A stretch of 64,000 bases of DNA from NCBI GenBank assembly GCA_024114885.1, contig CP099418.1, forward strand, positions 1,798,001 to 1,862,000. The letters are read 5' to 3'. The DNA comes from Septoria linicola (taxonomy: Eukaryota > Ascomycota > Dothideomycetes > Mycosphaerellales > Mycosphaerellaceae). Below are positions 1 through 13,300 of this stretch, one piece after another. Numbering within the stretch: position 1 is the stretch's first letter; every line of letters starts with the position of its first letter. The notes beneath the pieces are model-generated. The model was given only the letters and a program-made list of their open reading frames with translations, made no database searches and was not told where the DNA came from. The position numbers and the translations under genes were made by a program.

Positions 1-744
1 TCTCGAGGTCAGATTGACGATCGGCCTCTCGCTCTGCTCTTTCCTGCGGTGTGGGAACGGAACTCCAGAGGCTATGTCCCAGATACACAACGAACAGTGC
101 TCTTCGCGAGGTGGTCAGCATTTGCACAGCGCACTCCAAGGCAGCGTATACTTACAGCATGACAATGACAACCGCAAAGCTTGCGCGCGCCTGCAGACAA
201 TAGCCACGATTTCCAGGACTTGCATAGCTGCAGCCTTTGCTCAGGTACCATGGCATTCCGGGTGACGGGTGGTCCTTATCGCTCATGTCTGCCGCGGATT
301 GATTGTATATGCTGACCGCGTATAGCGCGACCAACAGCGCATGCACAAATACACTCAACGCTGGAATGAAAATGTGCATTACAAACATTGCGCTTTTCGC
401 CAGTAGCAAGAACATGCTCAATATAGTGATCACTACATTGAACTGGGTCATGCTGCCACATATCAGTATGGTTCATCTTGAGAGCTTGGATCGTCTTATT
501 CCACATACTAATGGCTCCAGACCGTGGGATAATGGACTGGTCGCCAGTTGGCCGCATCGTAGAGTATGCTGTTCGGAGCGCTGTTGAGACCCTGGTCGAA
601 GCCATTCTGCCAGAGCTTTGTGCGGTATGTATTGGGATGTGCAATGCCCATGAGTGTCAAGCAAGCCACTGTCAAGGGAAATTCCACCACGAGCAGCGCA
701 ACGAACAGCTTCGGCTTCCGCCATTCTTTTGCGAATATGAACAT
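1..744 (-). CDS. Multi-pass fungal membrane protein, 3' end outside the window
   Basis: Three exons can be joined: 744-509, 452-156 and 101-1, the last running off the window. Intron 1 (508-453) starts GTATGT and ends GGCAG; intron 2 (155-102) starts GTAAGT and ends GAAG, and both keep the frame. The protein begins MFIFAKEWRKPK and has hydrophobic segments near residues 12-32, 85-105 and 112-130, then a fourth around the second junction, so about four membrane spans. The loop after the first span holds YRTKLW and NSILYDAANWRP-like sequence that I associate with an uncharacterised ascomycete membrane family; no function is known to me. The C-terminal part becomes charged. An in-frame TGA lies just upstream of the ATG, so either this is the start or an earlier exon exists. 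Gene call is solid, function unknown. Confidence 0.72.
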
Positions 745-1737
745 CTTATCGTGGCTATGCTTTCACTCCCTCCTCTTCAGCAGCCACGCCCCTATCCTTT
801 CGACTCTGTAGCGACCGTCCGTTCGAGCCGCTGAGACCAAGCGTTGGACGGTCCAAGACGAACGGGTCGTGGTGGTCGATACAATCCTCTTGGATGGCCA
901 AGATTGCGCAGGCGTACTCACATTGATGGGGTCTGTATATGAAGGTAGGCGAGGCCAATCTACAGGGAAGCAAGTGCTTGCATTATGACCTGCTCCATGT
1001 GCGCGGCAGCGTGCTGCACACGCATCACAGCAGTGGGCAGTTAATCCTCCGTCCAGCGAAGGATAGCTGAGGACGAAGCGCCGTGATGCAACTCAGAGAT
1101 CCAATGAGATCCAGCAATCGTGCCAAGATCTGTCCGCAGTGAGCCAATCGGCAGCCGTCCGACCTCTAAGCACAAGTGCTGACGGCAAGTGGCAGCTTCG
1201 ACTTTGATGCTACCGTACAGTACATCTTGCAGCGCTGGGTAGATACTCCAGATCCGAAGCAAGATCCTGTGTTGCCAGGACGTGCAGACAGCTGACAGTA
1301 TTACCCGGTCAAGTAGCTGGTTGCAGCTTGCGTGCATGATAATGTGTATCCGACTATGTTTAAAAGCTCCGAGTGGCCGTGATCTCTATTCACTCAATCA
1401 CCTGTTCCACCCCATGAGTCCTACCGCCACGGCATCGAGAAGCTCAGGGCTCTTCTGCCACTGGTTGATGCCGTGGCCTTGCCGATCGTGCCGTGGCCTC
1501 GTAGGCGGCCATATCTGGATGTAGTTGCGATGCGCAGAGCAAGCTCGTGGATCACTTGGACAGTCTCCATCACGTCCATTTACACCGCATTTTCAGCACC
1601 TGCAAAGACATCTTGAGCAGCTCAAAACACTGATTGCGCCTTTCCAATCGATTCGTGGGTCAATGTACACGGCCCCGTTCGCTATGCTCTGTGCTTTATC
1701 CCGCCGGAACACCTCGCCAAATAACAGTTTGGACAAT
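745..1737. other. Intergenic, no supported gene
   Basis: About 1 kb between two minus-strand genes. It should hold the promoter of the membrane protein and the 3' UTR of the mannosyltransferase. Open frames here are short and show no family features or splice partners that I could join. Confidence 0.5.
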
Positions 1738-3009
1738 TCATTCGTTGTAGTGATATACCTATCATGCGTCAGCGATTGGCGTGTGTTTCGCAAGGAGAAC
1801 AAGCTTACATAGTAGTTTGGTAATCCGTACGACTTCCAGCCCAGCCGGCGGGCCATTTTCGCAAATCCCTCCGTTTCGATCAAGTGGTAGAATGGGAATG
1901 GTGGAAACATAGCACCATCCCTGTGCACGTCCCCTTTCACGAGGAGCGCTGTACCACCTACCCCGTCGAGGTCGATCTCTTTCTTTGGATCACCGTTGAG
2001 GTCTGATGGAAATTAGCTATCTGCCAAGATCGTAGGTGCACTTTTACTCACCGGCCATGTATGCCATAAGCGATCTATAAGTCGCCATTTCAGCATAGCC
2101 CTCGAGCAGGATCTCATCTGGACCCATCTTCTCCGCCAGGCCTTGAGCCGTTGGCGAGTCCTGCCAACTATTGAAATCATAGGGCCGCACATCTTCAGCC
2201 TCCTTGTCCTTGTTGTAATACCGCTGGAAGCAGTTGGGTACGATGATCGGCTTGTCGTGTGAGGCCAGATCCTGAATCAACGTGGGTGGTGTCTCCACAA
2301 CATCACTGTCCAACCACAGCACCCAAGATGTTGTCGGGCCGAGAGTCGTGAAGAGAAGGCTATTCCTCGCGCGACTCATAGCAGCTCGACGCTCTTTCTG
2401 TGCTGCCATGGCGTGTCTCTCCGACTCGGCCTGCGCAGTCGGGGGCTCACTGTCCTGCCGTAGAATCGTGATCGAAGCAAATCGGTTCTTGTTCGTCGGA
2501 GCCTGCGTTTTCGATATCCTATCCTGTAGTTGCTGTGTAGCCAAGTTGCCCTCGCGCCCCTTGGGTATGATGAAGCCCAGAGAAATTAGATCGTGCGGAT
2601 ATGACAGCTTGACCAGATTGTCCCAATATTCCTGGTAAAAGCGTGCTAGCGGCGTGAGGATGAGGATGGACTCTCGGTTGCCCACAGGATCCGCAGTTGT
2701 GGTCACATTGTTCATGTGATAGTGCACGACCGGTGGTGGAGGAGGCACCTCGTTTGGACCCAGTGCAGCTGGTTTGCGAAAGGGCAGAGAGGGCGGTGAT
2801 AAGGCGTTTGATGCAGCGTCTTTACTTTTCAGTAATTGTCGCGGCGCGGTCGAGATCGAAGGCATGGTCGTGCTGTCGCCGAACAGGAACCACAGAAACC
2901 CTACACCTAGCATGGCCGACAGCACGTAGGTGATGGTTTGGTTGCGCCGGAGCGAGCGTGAGACGGCCATGATGGAGGAGCGGAGAGGATGAGAGGAAGG
3001 CGTCCTCAA
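1738..3009 (-). CDS. Alpha-mannosyltransferase of the Anp1/Mnn9/Van1 family (GT62)
   Basis: Exons 3009-2052, 2002-1809 and 1758-1738 give 390 residues. Introns are 2051-2003 (GTGAGT...ATCAG) and 1808-1759 (GTAAGC...GATAG), and the last exon encodes only VYHYNE and the stop. It is a type II Golgi membrane protein: a short basic cytoplasmic tail, a membrane anchor near residues 27-46, a proline-rich stem, then the catalytic domain. The donor-binding DxD motif is visible as LWLDSDV, followed by family blocks NCFQRYY, YDFNSW, EGYAEMATYR, IDLDGVGGT and HRDGAMFPPFPFYH. Known members extend the alpha-1,6-mannan backbone of N-glycans in M-Pol complexes. The second methionine (codon 14, 2970, before AVSRSLRR) is an equally plausible start and resembles other family N-termini. 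Whether it is MNN9, VAN1 or ANP1 cannot be settled by eye. Confidence 0.93.
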
Positions 3010-3336
3010 CGCATCAGCACGCAGCGGCAGTTGCAGTGCAAGTCCGAACCGGTCTGTTCCAGCTCGTCATTCAGGTATGAGCACCAATTGATAATTGCAG
3101 TTCAGAACAGTACACGGATCGTCTCCTCCTCCACCACAAGAAAGTTGATCCGGATGCTGCGCGCTAACTTCCTAACTTAGTGGATGCAGGGGCTTGTGGC
3201 CAAGCGTGTTTCAGATCCAGTCGTCTCACGTCTGAGACAGCGTCATCACTCGCAGAGCAATGGAGAATAATCCATTGACAACATCAGCATCTATATATCA
3301 AATCATCGACGGTGCGCTCGATTGTCACAAGCTCCA
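3010..3336. promoter_or_regulatory. Divergent promoter between mannosyltransferase and mitochondrial-like gene
   Basis: A 327-bp gap separates two outward-facing start codons, so it must hold both promoters. A TATA-like CTATATAT lies at 3291-3298, about 40 bp before the ATG of the plus-strand gene. Confidence 0.4.
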
Positions 3337-5664
3337 ATGCTGAGTACGAGATTTGCACCATGGCATCCTAGCACGTGCGCCCACAGGTGTTCAATACGTT
3401 CGACTCGAGATGCGACTTTCTTAAAGATCTCCTCGCATCGACGACATTTCGGAGCTACAATTGCGCACTTGAGCCGTGCACAAGACGGCACTCAAGGGAA
3501 CGCGCTCGTCAAACATGGCGTGTTCACAGGCATCGTTGCCACGCAGCAATCGAAGAACGAAACGATTGATCAAGTCATAGCCAAAGTAGACCCAGAGGCA
3601 CATGGCAAGCCTCTAAAACCGAATGCAAACCCATCACTTCTGGCCATACTGGTCACTCCATCATTCGCGAAACATGCAAACGACTCGAGTCTGGCGCTGA
3701 GGTTGCTAGAACGTTTTAACGCGAATCCTACTGCATCCAAGCCATTGGAGTCCCTTACTGCAGTGGTGGACCGCCTGCCAGTCTCTGCCTCTTCTGTAGC
3801 AGGTGCAGAGGGTTTGGCATATGCCCTCATTACTGATCCACTGCAGTCGCACGCGGGATCATTGATGCCCTTGCAGTCAAACGCCACTAAGCCTGGCTCG
3901 TTGTCATTTGACATATTCACCGGAACGTATCATATCACTGCGCAGATGCCATTGGCGCAGACCATTTTCATGACTGGAGTTCCATCGACCTTGATCCATA
4001 CGCAGTATCAATTCGATCCACTGACTGGGCGATTGCGTAAGCAGAGCTCGCAATCTTTGGAGTCAGCCTCTGTTCCATTACCCGAGTCACTTGCGAAGGG
4101 TGGCGTTACTCTGCATGCCCCGATGGTACCACTCACGCTGCCCAGGCGTGTGGAGAGTTCGATGGGCAACATCGTGAGGAAACTGTCGGCGCCACAATCT
4201 ACTGCGAAATCACACGATGCCTGGAGTACAAAGACCATCTCTGCATCCCAAGAGCTCGAGGCTGCTGTGTCGAAGTACTTCACCTTGAGAAGTATCGCGC
4301 CAGAAGCTGTGGAAGTGTGGGCTTTGATTCTACCAGATCGAATTAGTAGCCCGGACTTGAGCACCTTTCCCTTAGTTGGAGCTCTTAACAGACTGAATCC
4401 GAAGTCTCTGGAGCAGATCTGGCTTGGCGAACACGAGGCTGCGTCCATCGAAAGCCTGCAGCTGGACAACCTGCTCCCCGCCCTTACGAAAGGAGCTAGA
4501 ATGTGTAAGGTGCTATCAGGTGGCGGTGGTTGGGGCAAGAAGGCTGGACTTCTGAGCCTAGATCCAGATTCTCAGTACAGTACACGCGAGCTTCGTGGGA
4601 ATGAGGGCTGGAAGTTCACTTTCGATGGTGACACGACCGAAGAAATGATGGCAGCTGGGAGAAAGCAAGCTCTGGGCGAGGTTGTGAAAGAAGGTGAGAG
4701 CATCGTCTTCTTTCTCGCGAATCGGCGCGACATTCTCGAAATGATGATGTCAAACGAGGATGGTTCCGGTTCGTCGACCTCGCAGGGTCAGATTGTGCTC
4801 GGAGCTCTTCCCACAAGCACTAATAGCACGCCGACGGCTGATACGCAGTCCGACACCCATCGAAGTGGTTATTTTGGCGCACTGTGTGAGGGCGGGATGG
4901 CCTTGACCATTGCTAAGCATGGTACTCGAGTGACGAGCACGAAGACTGATATCCCACATGCTCGCCTGAGCATTAACTGCTCCGACACGCGGTTAAAGGG
5001 CGGCCACGCGACTGCCAACGATGTAAAATGACTAGTATCGAAGAAGCGCCATCACGTGTCAAAAGTGCAGATACCATCCAACAAATCGGCGGTCCCAAAG
5101 ACGGCCACAAAGTGTCTATTCTCTACTGCAACGACTCAGGCTGAGCATTCTCCTGCTCCATCACTGGCGAAGAAAACTGCTCCAGCTAGCAGTCTGCCTC
5201 TCGCGAGGCCGACTCATGAAATTCGTGCTGAAAAACACAGGGACCGAAGTCCACTGTTCAGGAAAATCCTGTCAACACCAGATGGTCCGCATACTTCATC
5301 AGAAACACATTCTCTAGCACCAGCGCCGCCAGCGGCGCAGTCGGGCTCGAAAACGTCGTATCGCGATCCCAGCAAGCTCAAGACGTTCAGGAAGGTCATG
5401 GGAGACATGGAGGTCACCAGGAGCAGTAATGTTAGGAAAGTTAATGGCCGCAGGAATTCTGCGGTGAGCAGGACAACTTCTGCGGAATCAGTGCATGTAG
5501 CAAAGCAGTCCATTGGCAAGAGCAACGACAAGATTCTTGAGCAAGCTTGGTCTGATATGGCGGCTCCAATCTCGCGGCTGAAGAAGGGTCCTCGTGGGCC
5601 TGCCAATCTAGTATCGGACGTGCTGGCCTTTCTACAGCCTCAAGGCAAGAACGGAGACTCGTGA
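3337..5664 (+). CDS. Conserved fungal protein with mitochondrial-type N-terminus, function unknown
   Basis: Two exons, 3337-5022 and 5071-5664, give 759 residues. The 48-bp intron (GTAAAA...GTGCAG) is a multiple of three and contains an in-frame TGA, so reading through would end the protein at 5031. The N-terminus is rich in Arg, Ser and His with no acidic residue until about residue 28, as in mitochondrial presequences. The central part has a glycine-rich SGGGGWGKKAGLL block, preceded by an ALTKGARMCKVL segment, that looks conserved in fungi. The second exon is Ser/Lys/Pro rich and probably disordered, ending in an LKKGPRGPANLVSDVL stretch. The upstream in-frame TTG at 3322 was not used. I do not recognise a catalytic family. 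Confidence 0.75.
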
Positions 5665-7333
5665 ATTGTAAATAGACATTGTACATATAGGGGCGCTTCG
5701 GTAGCTGTCTCCTCCCGTCTCTTGCTGTCAGGCATGTCGGAAAGCGATATGAGTGTGTGAGTCGACGACTCGATGCTGCAAAATTCCTTCGTGATTGTGC
5801 TGCCTGCTGCCCAAGATAGTCCACAGCGACTCCGCATGCACTGAGCCTTGATGTTCAGGCAACGTACAAGTATCAGTGGCAGCGCGTGTTTCCAAAACTC
5901 CCTAGATGCGAGACTATCTCCGAATGGCCGGCTGTTCAAACAATAGCCAGTCGCGCTTAGCATGCCTTAGCTATCGTCCCACACGTTGGAGACGGGCGCA
6001 GTGCCAGTCACTTGTATGTTGTTCTGAAAGGTTCTGCTTATGACGACTGCCACCCATTCTTGGACGTAGCCTGTATTCTGGGCTCAAATCTACGTGCTGC
6101 TTGACCATTTGAACACGCTCCGCTGACATTGTCCATGCTACATGAATGAAATGTCAAGCGAGAAAAGCTCTCCCTCTCTACCTTTCGTCATAGTAGCGGT
6201 AATGCCTTGCCAACACCGGCTTTGATGTTCGTTGAGTATGCAAAGAAGTGGGCTCTGATTGGGCAGGCTCGAGGTGTCTGTGGTTGACCGAAGCTCTCAA
6301 GCGGGCAGCTGCAACGCTACTGCAGATTGTTGGCACCCGGACAGATGTCGAGTGGTCAGATGGTCGTTCTCAGCATGTCCCGAGCCTACTCTGCATGCTC
6401 TGCTTACACGAAGCACGTTTGCAGCTTGCAACGACTGCTTCTGTCTGTTTCCCGAGCCCGTTCCGGCAGACGCACTAAGAAGCACCTGCATATGGCCGAC
6501 TCCACCATAGCAAGCCGCTCTGCAGCATCCGCTGGCGGGCGGGCGTTTCCTCAAGCAATCAGCAGCGTCGCTGGTCAGGCGGTGAAGACAAGTGCGGCTC
6601 TACTACTGGCAAGCAAGCTACGAGCGGAGAATATCGCGTCGAATGATGCTGTCAACAAGTACTGTAGCGTCTCGGAGAGAGTGTGTTGTGCATGCTCGAA
6701 CTGCTGCATACGGGCGTCTCTCGCCGCGTCGTGCAGCGTGTGATTAATAAAAATCTGCACGTGTCGGCAAAGTATCCTGTCATACATACTGTGCATCGCT
6801 CCCCGTCATAGCAATTCCCTTATACCTCTGCTCTGACCTGGTGATGCTGGCGTGAGCGACCAGCATGACGAGCGTACCCTCGACACACTGGCCCGTGTGA
6901 TTCGCTACGACTCTCGGCACACGATTGGCTTGATACACAGAGCGAGAAAAGGGCTCGTGTACCCCGGCCAGCGCGGTCGCCATCCCCAGAAAGAGTGATT
7001 TCACTGGTGCACCCGGAACGCTGTCTGCCACACCATCTGCCTACCACTCTGCCACACCAGAGAATCTCCTCTCTCGTGCTGCAGCAATTATCTGGGTGTC
7101 CAGTCGCCACTTTTACTCCTTGTGCCTCCTGCGTCTGCGCCGTTGGGCTCTCGCTACGCGCATAAGTGCTGCTTGGAGCGTCCCTCGATCCGAAATCGAG
7201 CTTTTGTGCAGAGCTCCAGCTATATTCACCCCGGCCTGTTTTCACGTTGGACGAAGCCTTCTTCCAAGAAACGCAACACGATCGCCTCTCATGATATCCG
7301 CCTCTACGCACACGTTTCAGATTGGCTATTCCA
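5665..7333. other. Intergenic, promoter side of the repeat protein
   Basis: A 1.67-kb stretch between two plus-strand genes. Short frames overlap on both strands (for example 6327-6743) but have no recognisable composition, start context or splice partners. It probably holds the 3' UTR of the upstream gene and the promoter and leader of the repeat protein. Confidence 0.5.
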
Positions 7334-10300
7334 ATGGCAGTTCAAGTCGCAACACTCGGCGAATTGCACAACCGCGACACCCGGCCACTGATCATAGATC
7401 GATCGGCTGAGAAACATGGTCTTAAAACGCGCATGAGGGCGCTGGTGGGATTCTGGGAAAATGTGACAGAAGGCCGGAGCAGCTCAAAGCATACATATTC
7501 TCAGAAAGACCATGTTATCGCAAAGGATCTATGGAGACCATTTAAGACTGCCGCAGAACAAGTTGGGTCGCTACCAAATTATGAAGAATGCTTGCTAGAT
7601 CTTCCGCCAGATTACAGTGCTACAGATTCGCTCGCGTATGCGCAATCCATGCAGGATACAGAAATCGCAGCCAATCGCGAACTGACACGAACACAGCCAA
7701 ACTATGGAGTTCAGCTGTTTGATCGACCATATAATGTGAAGGTGGATTTTGGCAGTGAGGCTGGTTATCGAAGTCACGCAGGGAAAAAGGCGAAGAAGGC
7801 CGCCAAAGCTGCAGCCAAGAGCAAGTGGGCGGACAGCGATAACGAAGAGAACAAGGAAGATGCCCCCGCTGGCGATGACGGAAACAATGGAGGGGATGGC
7901 GCAGGAGGGGATGGCGCGGGTGACGGCGCAGGCGATCCTCCAAATGGTGGTGGCGATGGCGGGGGAGACGACGGTGACGACTGGTTCGGAGGAGGTGGCA
8001 AGAAGGCGTCCAAGAAGAAGAAAAAGAAGGCTTGGGTGAGTTGGCAGAAGCGTTTCGAAGTGTAGCTACGGCTTACTGATTGCGTTGATAGGAGGTGGAT
8101 GAGGAGGAGGAGAACAAGCCTGCAGAAGAGGAGCCTGCAGTCGAGGACACCGCTCCTGCTGCCACGGGAGATGCTGACCCTGCCGATGGTATGTGGAAGG
8201 CCATAGCACTGGAGGTGGCGTCAACTGACACACACACAGAGTGGGGCTCCTTTGCAACGACGAAAAAATCGAAAAAGAAGAAAGCTGCTGCTGCTTGGGA
8301 ACCAGAACCTGAAGCTGAACCAACGCCTGAACCAGCGCCTGAATCAGCACCAGCCGCGGAGCCTGAAGCCGAAGACCCATGGGGCTCGTTTGCTACAGTT
8401 GGTAGGAACATTGAACTCACGCCACCACTCAATGGACTGTATCTAACGCGGTACAGGCAAGACGAAGAAGAAGAAGGGCAAGGCTGCGGTCATCGAGCCT
8501 GAACCTGAACCTGAACCCGAGCCAGTCAAGGCAGCTGAACCTGAGCCAGCAAAAGAGGAGGATCCGTGGGGTTCTTTTGCTACCGTTGGTATGAAACAGT
8601 CGACCTCTGACACCACCGACGAGTGTACACTGACTGTGCGCAGGGAAGAAGGGTAAAAAGAAGGGCAAGACAGCATTGCCTGAACCCGAACCAGTAATCG
8701 AGCCAGAGCCGGTGATCGAGTCTGTACCTGAACCAGCAGTCGAAGCTCCAGTCGAGGACGACTGGGCTTCCTTTGGGAAGAAGCCGAAGAAGGGGAAAAA
8801 GTCCAAGGTACGTGAATCACTTCCGAGGTTTCTGAAGTAATATTGCACGTCGCCATCACGAAAGGCGAATGGCGTGGCGTCGAACCCCTTTGGCAAGCGC
8901 GAAGCATGCATGCCATTCCGTTCGGGGCGCGTTCCCGTCCGCTTGGGCCTCCGCAATCTCACGCGGAGACGAGGCTGGCGCATCGCATGCCTATCGATAG
9001 CGGCGCTCCCTAAACGCGAAACGGCGGCCATGCTTCGCGACTAATGCTGTAGCCATCTGTTCAGTTTGACCATGGGATACTGATTGCTGTCGCAGAACGA
9101 GCCTGCACCCGAACCGCCGAAAGACGACAAGACCGACATGAAATTCGACGACATCAATCTCAATGACGACAAGGTGGCACCGAAACTCGATCTCGACTTT
9201 GGACTAGATAAAAAGGACGCATCTACTGAAGACAAAGGCAGCTCGTTCAGCTTTGGAGGATGGGGCTCGGGATGGGGCTCTGGCGCAACGTGGGGCTTCG
9301 GCAGCTCAGCAGGCAAAGCTGAACCTGAACCTGAGCCTGAGCCTGACTCCAAGATGGACAATGGATGGGGTTTCTCGTCGACCAAGTCATCTAAAAAGAA
9401 GGACGATAAGAAATCTTCCGCTGCGTTCGATTTTGGCATTGGAGGCACGTCAGGCGATGTTGACCTCGGTACATCAGCTGCTGCACCAGAGGAGCCAAAG
9501 GCCGTCGAGGACGACCCTTGGGGTGGTTTCACGAGTGCGAAGGACAAGCGTAAGGCCAAAAAGAAGGGCGTACCCGAGCCTGTCGTAGAAGACCCTCCAC
9601 CAGTCGTGGAAGAGCCGCCCAAAGTGGAGGAGGATGCCTGGTCAAGCTTCACGACAGGCAAGAGCTCCAAGAAATCAAAAAAGAAAACTACATCAGCATG
9701 GGACGAGCCAGCGATAGTCGAGCCAGCCGTCGTCGAACCAGTCATCGTCGAGCCAGAACCGCCCAAAGAAGAGAAGCCTGCAGAAGATGACGCCTGGGGT
9801 TTTGGAATGAGCGCTAAGGACAAAAAGAAGGCGAAAAAGAAAGGTCTCCTGGCGCCTGAGCCCGTAGTCGTTGTGCCCGAGCCTGAGATTGAACCTTCGC
9901 CGGAACCAGTGAGGGAACCACTGAAGGAGGACGACGGATTTGGCTGGGGTACAACATCCACCAGCAAGAAGAGTAAAGCGAAGAAGAAGGGAGCGTTCGA
10001 CTGGTCAGAGGAGCCCGCAGAACCTGCGATAGCTGAAATTCCGCCTCCACCACCAGCAGAGCCCGATCCTCCTGCAAACGACTGGCTAGGAGGCGGATGG
10101 GCAGACACAACCACGACGAAGAAGGCCGGCAAGAAAAGTAAGAAGGTCGCCGAAGTTATCGAGCCCATCCCAGAGCCAGCGCCTGCTGAACTTGAGCCAG
10201 AAGCTGTGATCGAGCCCACAGCTGCGGACGACGACTGGGCGAACTCTTGGTCAACTGGAACCAAGGCGAAAAAGGCTTCTAAAAAGAGCAAAGGCATCGT

Positions 10301-13300
10301 CGAAGTTGTAGACGATGCTGAGCTCTCAAAATCTGCGCTGCTTCCAGAATCTGTGCAGGAGAAGTCAGCTGAGGAGGATCCTTGGGGTCAGTCATCATGG
10401 ACTACTGGTAATATCGTGTTATTATGGCAGTAATTGAGGAACGAGCAGTAATCTAACATGTCACAGGCAAGAAAGCGAAATCCAAGACCAAGAAAGGTGC
10501 TGCCGCAGATCCGCCACCGCCTCCGGCACAAGCTGCTTTGCCAGCTCCTCCTGGCCTTGACAACTTCGATCTAGATGGTGGCAACGCAGGCGCCGATCTG
10601 CTGGACATGACAGAACCTCCTGCCGAAGATCCTTGGAGCTTTACTCCACCGACCACCTCGAAGAAGAGTAAAAAGAAGGGCGCCAAAGAGGAGCCAGCCA
10701 TCGTGGAAGTTCCGCTATCCAAAACGAAGTCCAAGGACTCGAAAAGCGGTTCCAAAGCACCGGTCGACGATATCCTGGACATCGTTGACAAGGCCGAACC
10801 GATTGCAGAGCCGGAAGCAGAGAAGAAAGTAAAGACCGAAGATAAGGCATCTGCTGGCTGGGGCGGCAGTCTTTGGGGAAGCAGCGCGAAAAAGGAAACC
10901 TCCAAAGAGAAAAAAGCCCGCGAGAAACGTGAGAAAGAGGAACGTGAAGCTGCAGACGCTGCTGCTGCTGCGGAAGCTGAAGCTGAAGCTCAACGCCTTG
11001 CAGAAGAGGAAGCTTTTGCTGCTGCCATCGGCGAGGATCCAAACGACCTGCTCGACGACTTTGACGCGCCCCCTCCGCTACCGCCTGTCGAAGAGAAGAA
11101 AAAGTCCTCCTCCAAGGATAAAAAGAGCAAGGATTCAAAGCTGTCAAAGATCGACAGCAAGTCCAGTAAGAAGAGCGAGCCCAAGGAAGAGCCCGTACCA
11201 GCCGTGGTGGAAGTGCCCGAGCCTGATACAGTTACTTCATTCGATGAACCAAAGAATGCAGACGGCTGGGGATTCTGGGGTGCGTCGCTCAAATCTTCTA
11301 GGAAAGCCACACCCGCTGCCGAGATGAATAAGGATCCTAGGGCCAATCAGGATGCAGATCTCAACGACTTTTCGAAGATGCCAGATAATTCTTTGGAGGA
11401 CGACGCCTTCGCATCAGCAATGTCGCCTCCCAAGGCGACTGCAAAGGTGTCCTCGAAGTCAAAAGGTGTGAAGAGCAGTAGCATACGGGACCGCATCAGC
11501 GCTTTTGGTGCTGAAGCTGTGCCGGACGTCAAAGCCTCGTCGAAGTCTAAAAAGGACAGCTCTCAAGCCCCACCTGAACCAGAGGTTGTGCCCGAACCTG
11601 AGCCAGAGCCCATTGTTGAGGTGATTCCGGAACCTGCAGCTGACAAGAAGCCAAAGCGAACTGATAAGTCGGACAAAAAATCCAAGAAGCTGAAGGAGCC
11701 TTCATCGCCGCCGCCTCCACCGATCTCGCCGGTTCCTGGAGGATTCCCAGCTGACGATCTGCTGGACGACTTCACCCCAGACATGCCAGCGTCGCCGCCA
11801 AAGAAGGTCAGCAAAGATAAGAAATCTACTGGAAAGTCTGTAAAGGATTCAAAGAAGAAGGCCGAGCCTGTTATCCCCGCGCCGCCTGAGGACTTGCTGG
11901 TCGACGACACTCCAGGACTGCCAACTCCTCCGCCGGAAGACGCGTCCAAGGAAAGGAAGTCTTCCAAGAAGGAGCGACCGAAAGTCGTTCGGGACGATAA
12001 ATCGACATCCTGGGGTTTCTGGGGCGCAACGCCGGCTAAAAAGTCCGGTAAGAAGGATTCAGAAGTCAGAGAAGAGGCCAGTCCTTCGAAAATCGCAGAA
12101 CGGCCTTCTGGTCTGTCCCGGTCCAAGTCTGCGCGCAAGACCACTGACAGAGATCTGCTTGACAAGGACCCGAAGTCATCCGGCTCTGATAAAGGGCAGA
12201 AAGATTCCAAGTCCAGGCCAAGCACATCACGCGGAATGAGCTTCGGTGGGCTTTTCGGCACGCCTCAGCCCTCGCGCAGCAAGTCAACAAGAATATCGTC
12301 CTCAGCAGCCAAGCCGAGCTCGCGCCGCCATTCAACAGCCGTGGAAGACAGTGGGCTGATCTCGCCCCCTCCAGAAATGTCTGCCAAAGCAGCGAAGCTC
12401 ACCGGTGTGAGTCGCTCAAAGTCCACACGAGAAAAGAAGACTCGCATGATTCCGGATCCTTACCCGATCGACTCAGATGACATGATCATGGTCGATGCGC
12501 CAGAAGATTCGGCCAAGGACATTGAACAGCCTAGAGACAGGAAGAAGTCTAGTAAATCGAAGCGGCATCACATGTCTGGTGGGCTCGGCGAATTCGATGA
12601 GGAAATGGTGGACGTGCCTCGCGGCTCGGACGAAGCGAAGGTGTTCTCTGGGCCTGAGGATATTGCATTCGTTGAGAGACCAGCTCCACCTCGTCGCTCT
12701 TCCACTATGAAAAAGGCTGGCTTGATGGGCGGCCTGTTGGGTGCTTTCGGCGCCGCATCGCGGCCTTCGAACGACCGCCGTCAAAGCAAATATGACAGCG
12801 AAGATGCTAGTGCCTCGCGGCGAAAGCGAGACGCTGCATATGATGACGAAGGCTCAAAGCGGCTCCGACGTGAGGATCGCAAAGTACACCGGTCGTCGCG
12901 TAAAGCTTCGGATGCTGAAGGCTTGACCGATGCCGCGCCAGTCACTGATTTCGAAGCAGATGAGGCTCGAGAGGCTCGTAGACGCGAGAGGAGGGAAAGG
13001 CGTGCACGCGAAGATGCCGAAGAGGCCGACAGAAACGCACGCCGAGAAGAGCGCCGGCGCGCGAAGGCGCGTGGAGAGGAAGAGCGTCAACTTCGCGAGG
13101 ACGAGGAACGGCGTGCGAAGAGACGTGCTCGTCGAGCAGAGGAAGAGCGTGTGGCTCGTGAGGAAGAGCAAGCTCGTGTGGAGCGCCACGAACGGCGTCG
13201 GCAGCGTGCGGCAGATGAAGTTGCCGGCAAGACATCTCGACCAACGAACGACCGCCGTCGTTCTTCATACATGGATGCTACAGCACCTGCTGAGGACGAA

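Noticed and set aside
8066..10297. Long minus-strand frames opposite the repeat protein (Ser/Gly/Phe-rich, up to 418 codons)
   Set aside because: They are mirror frames of the Lys/Glu/Pro-rich coding repeats, as their composition shows.
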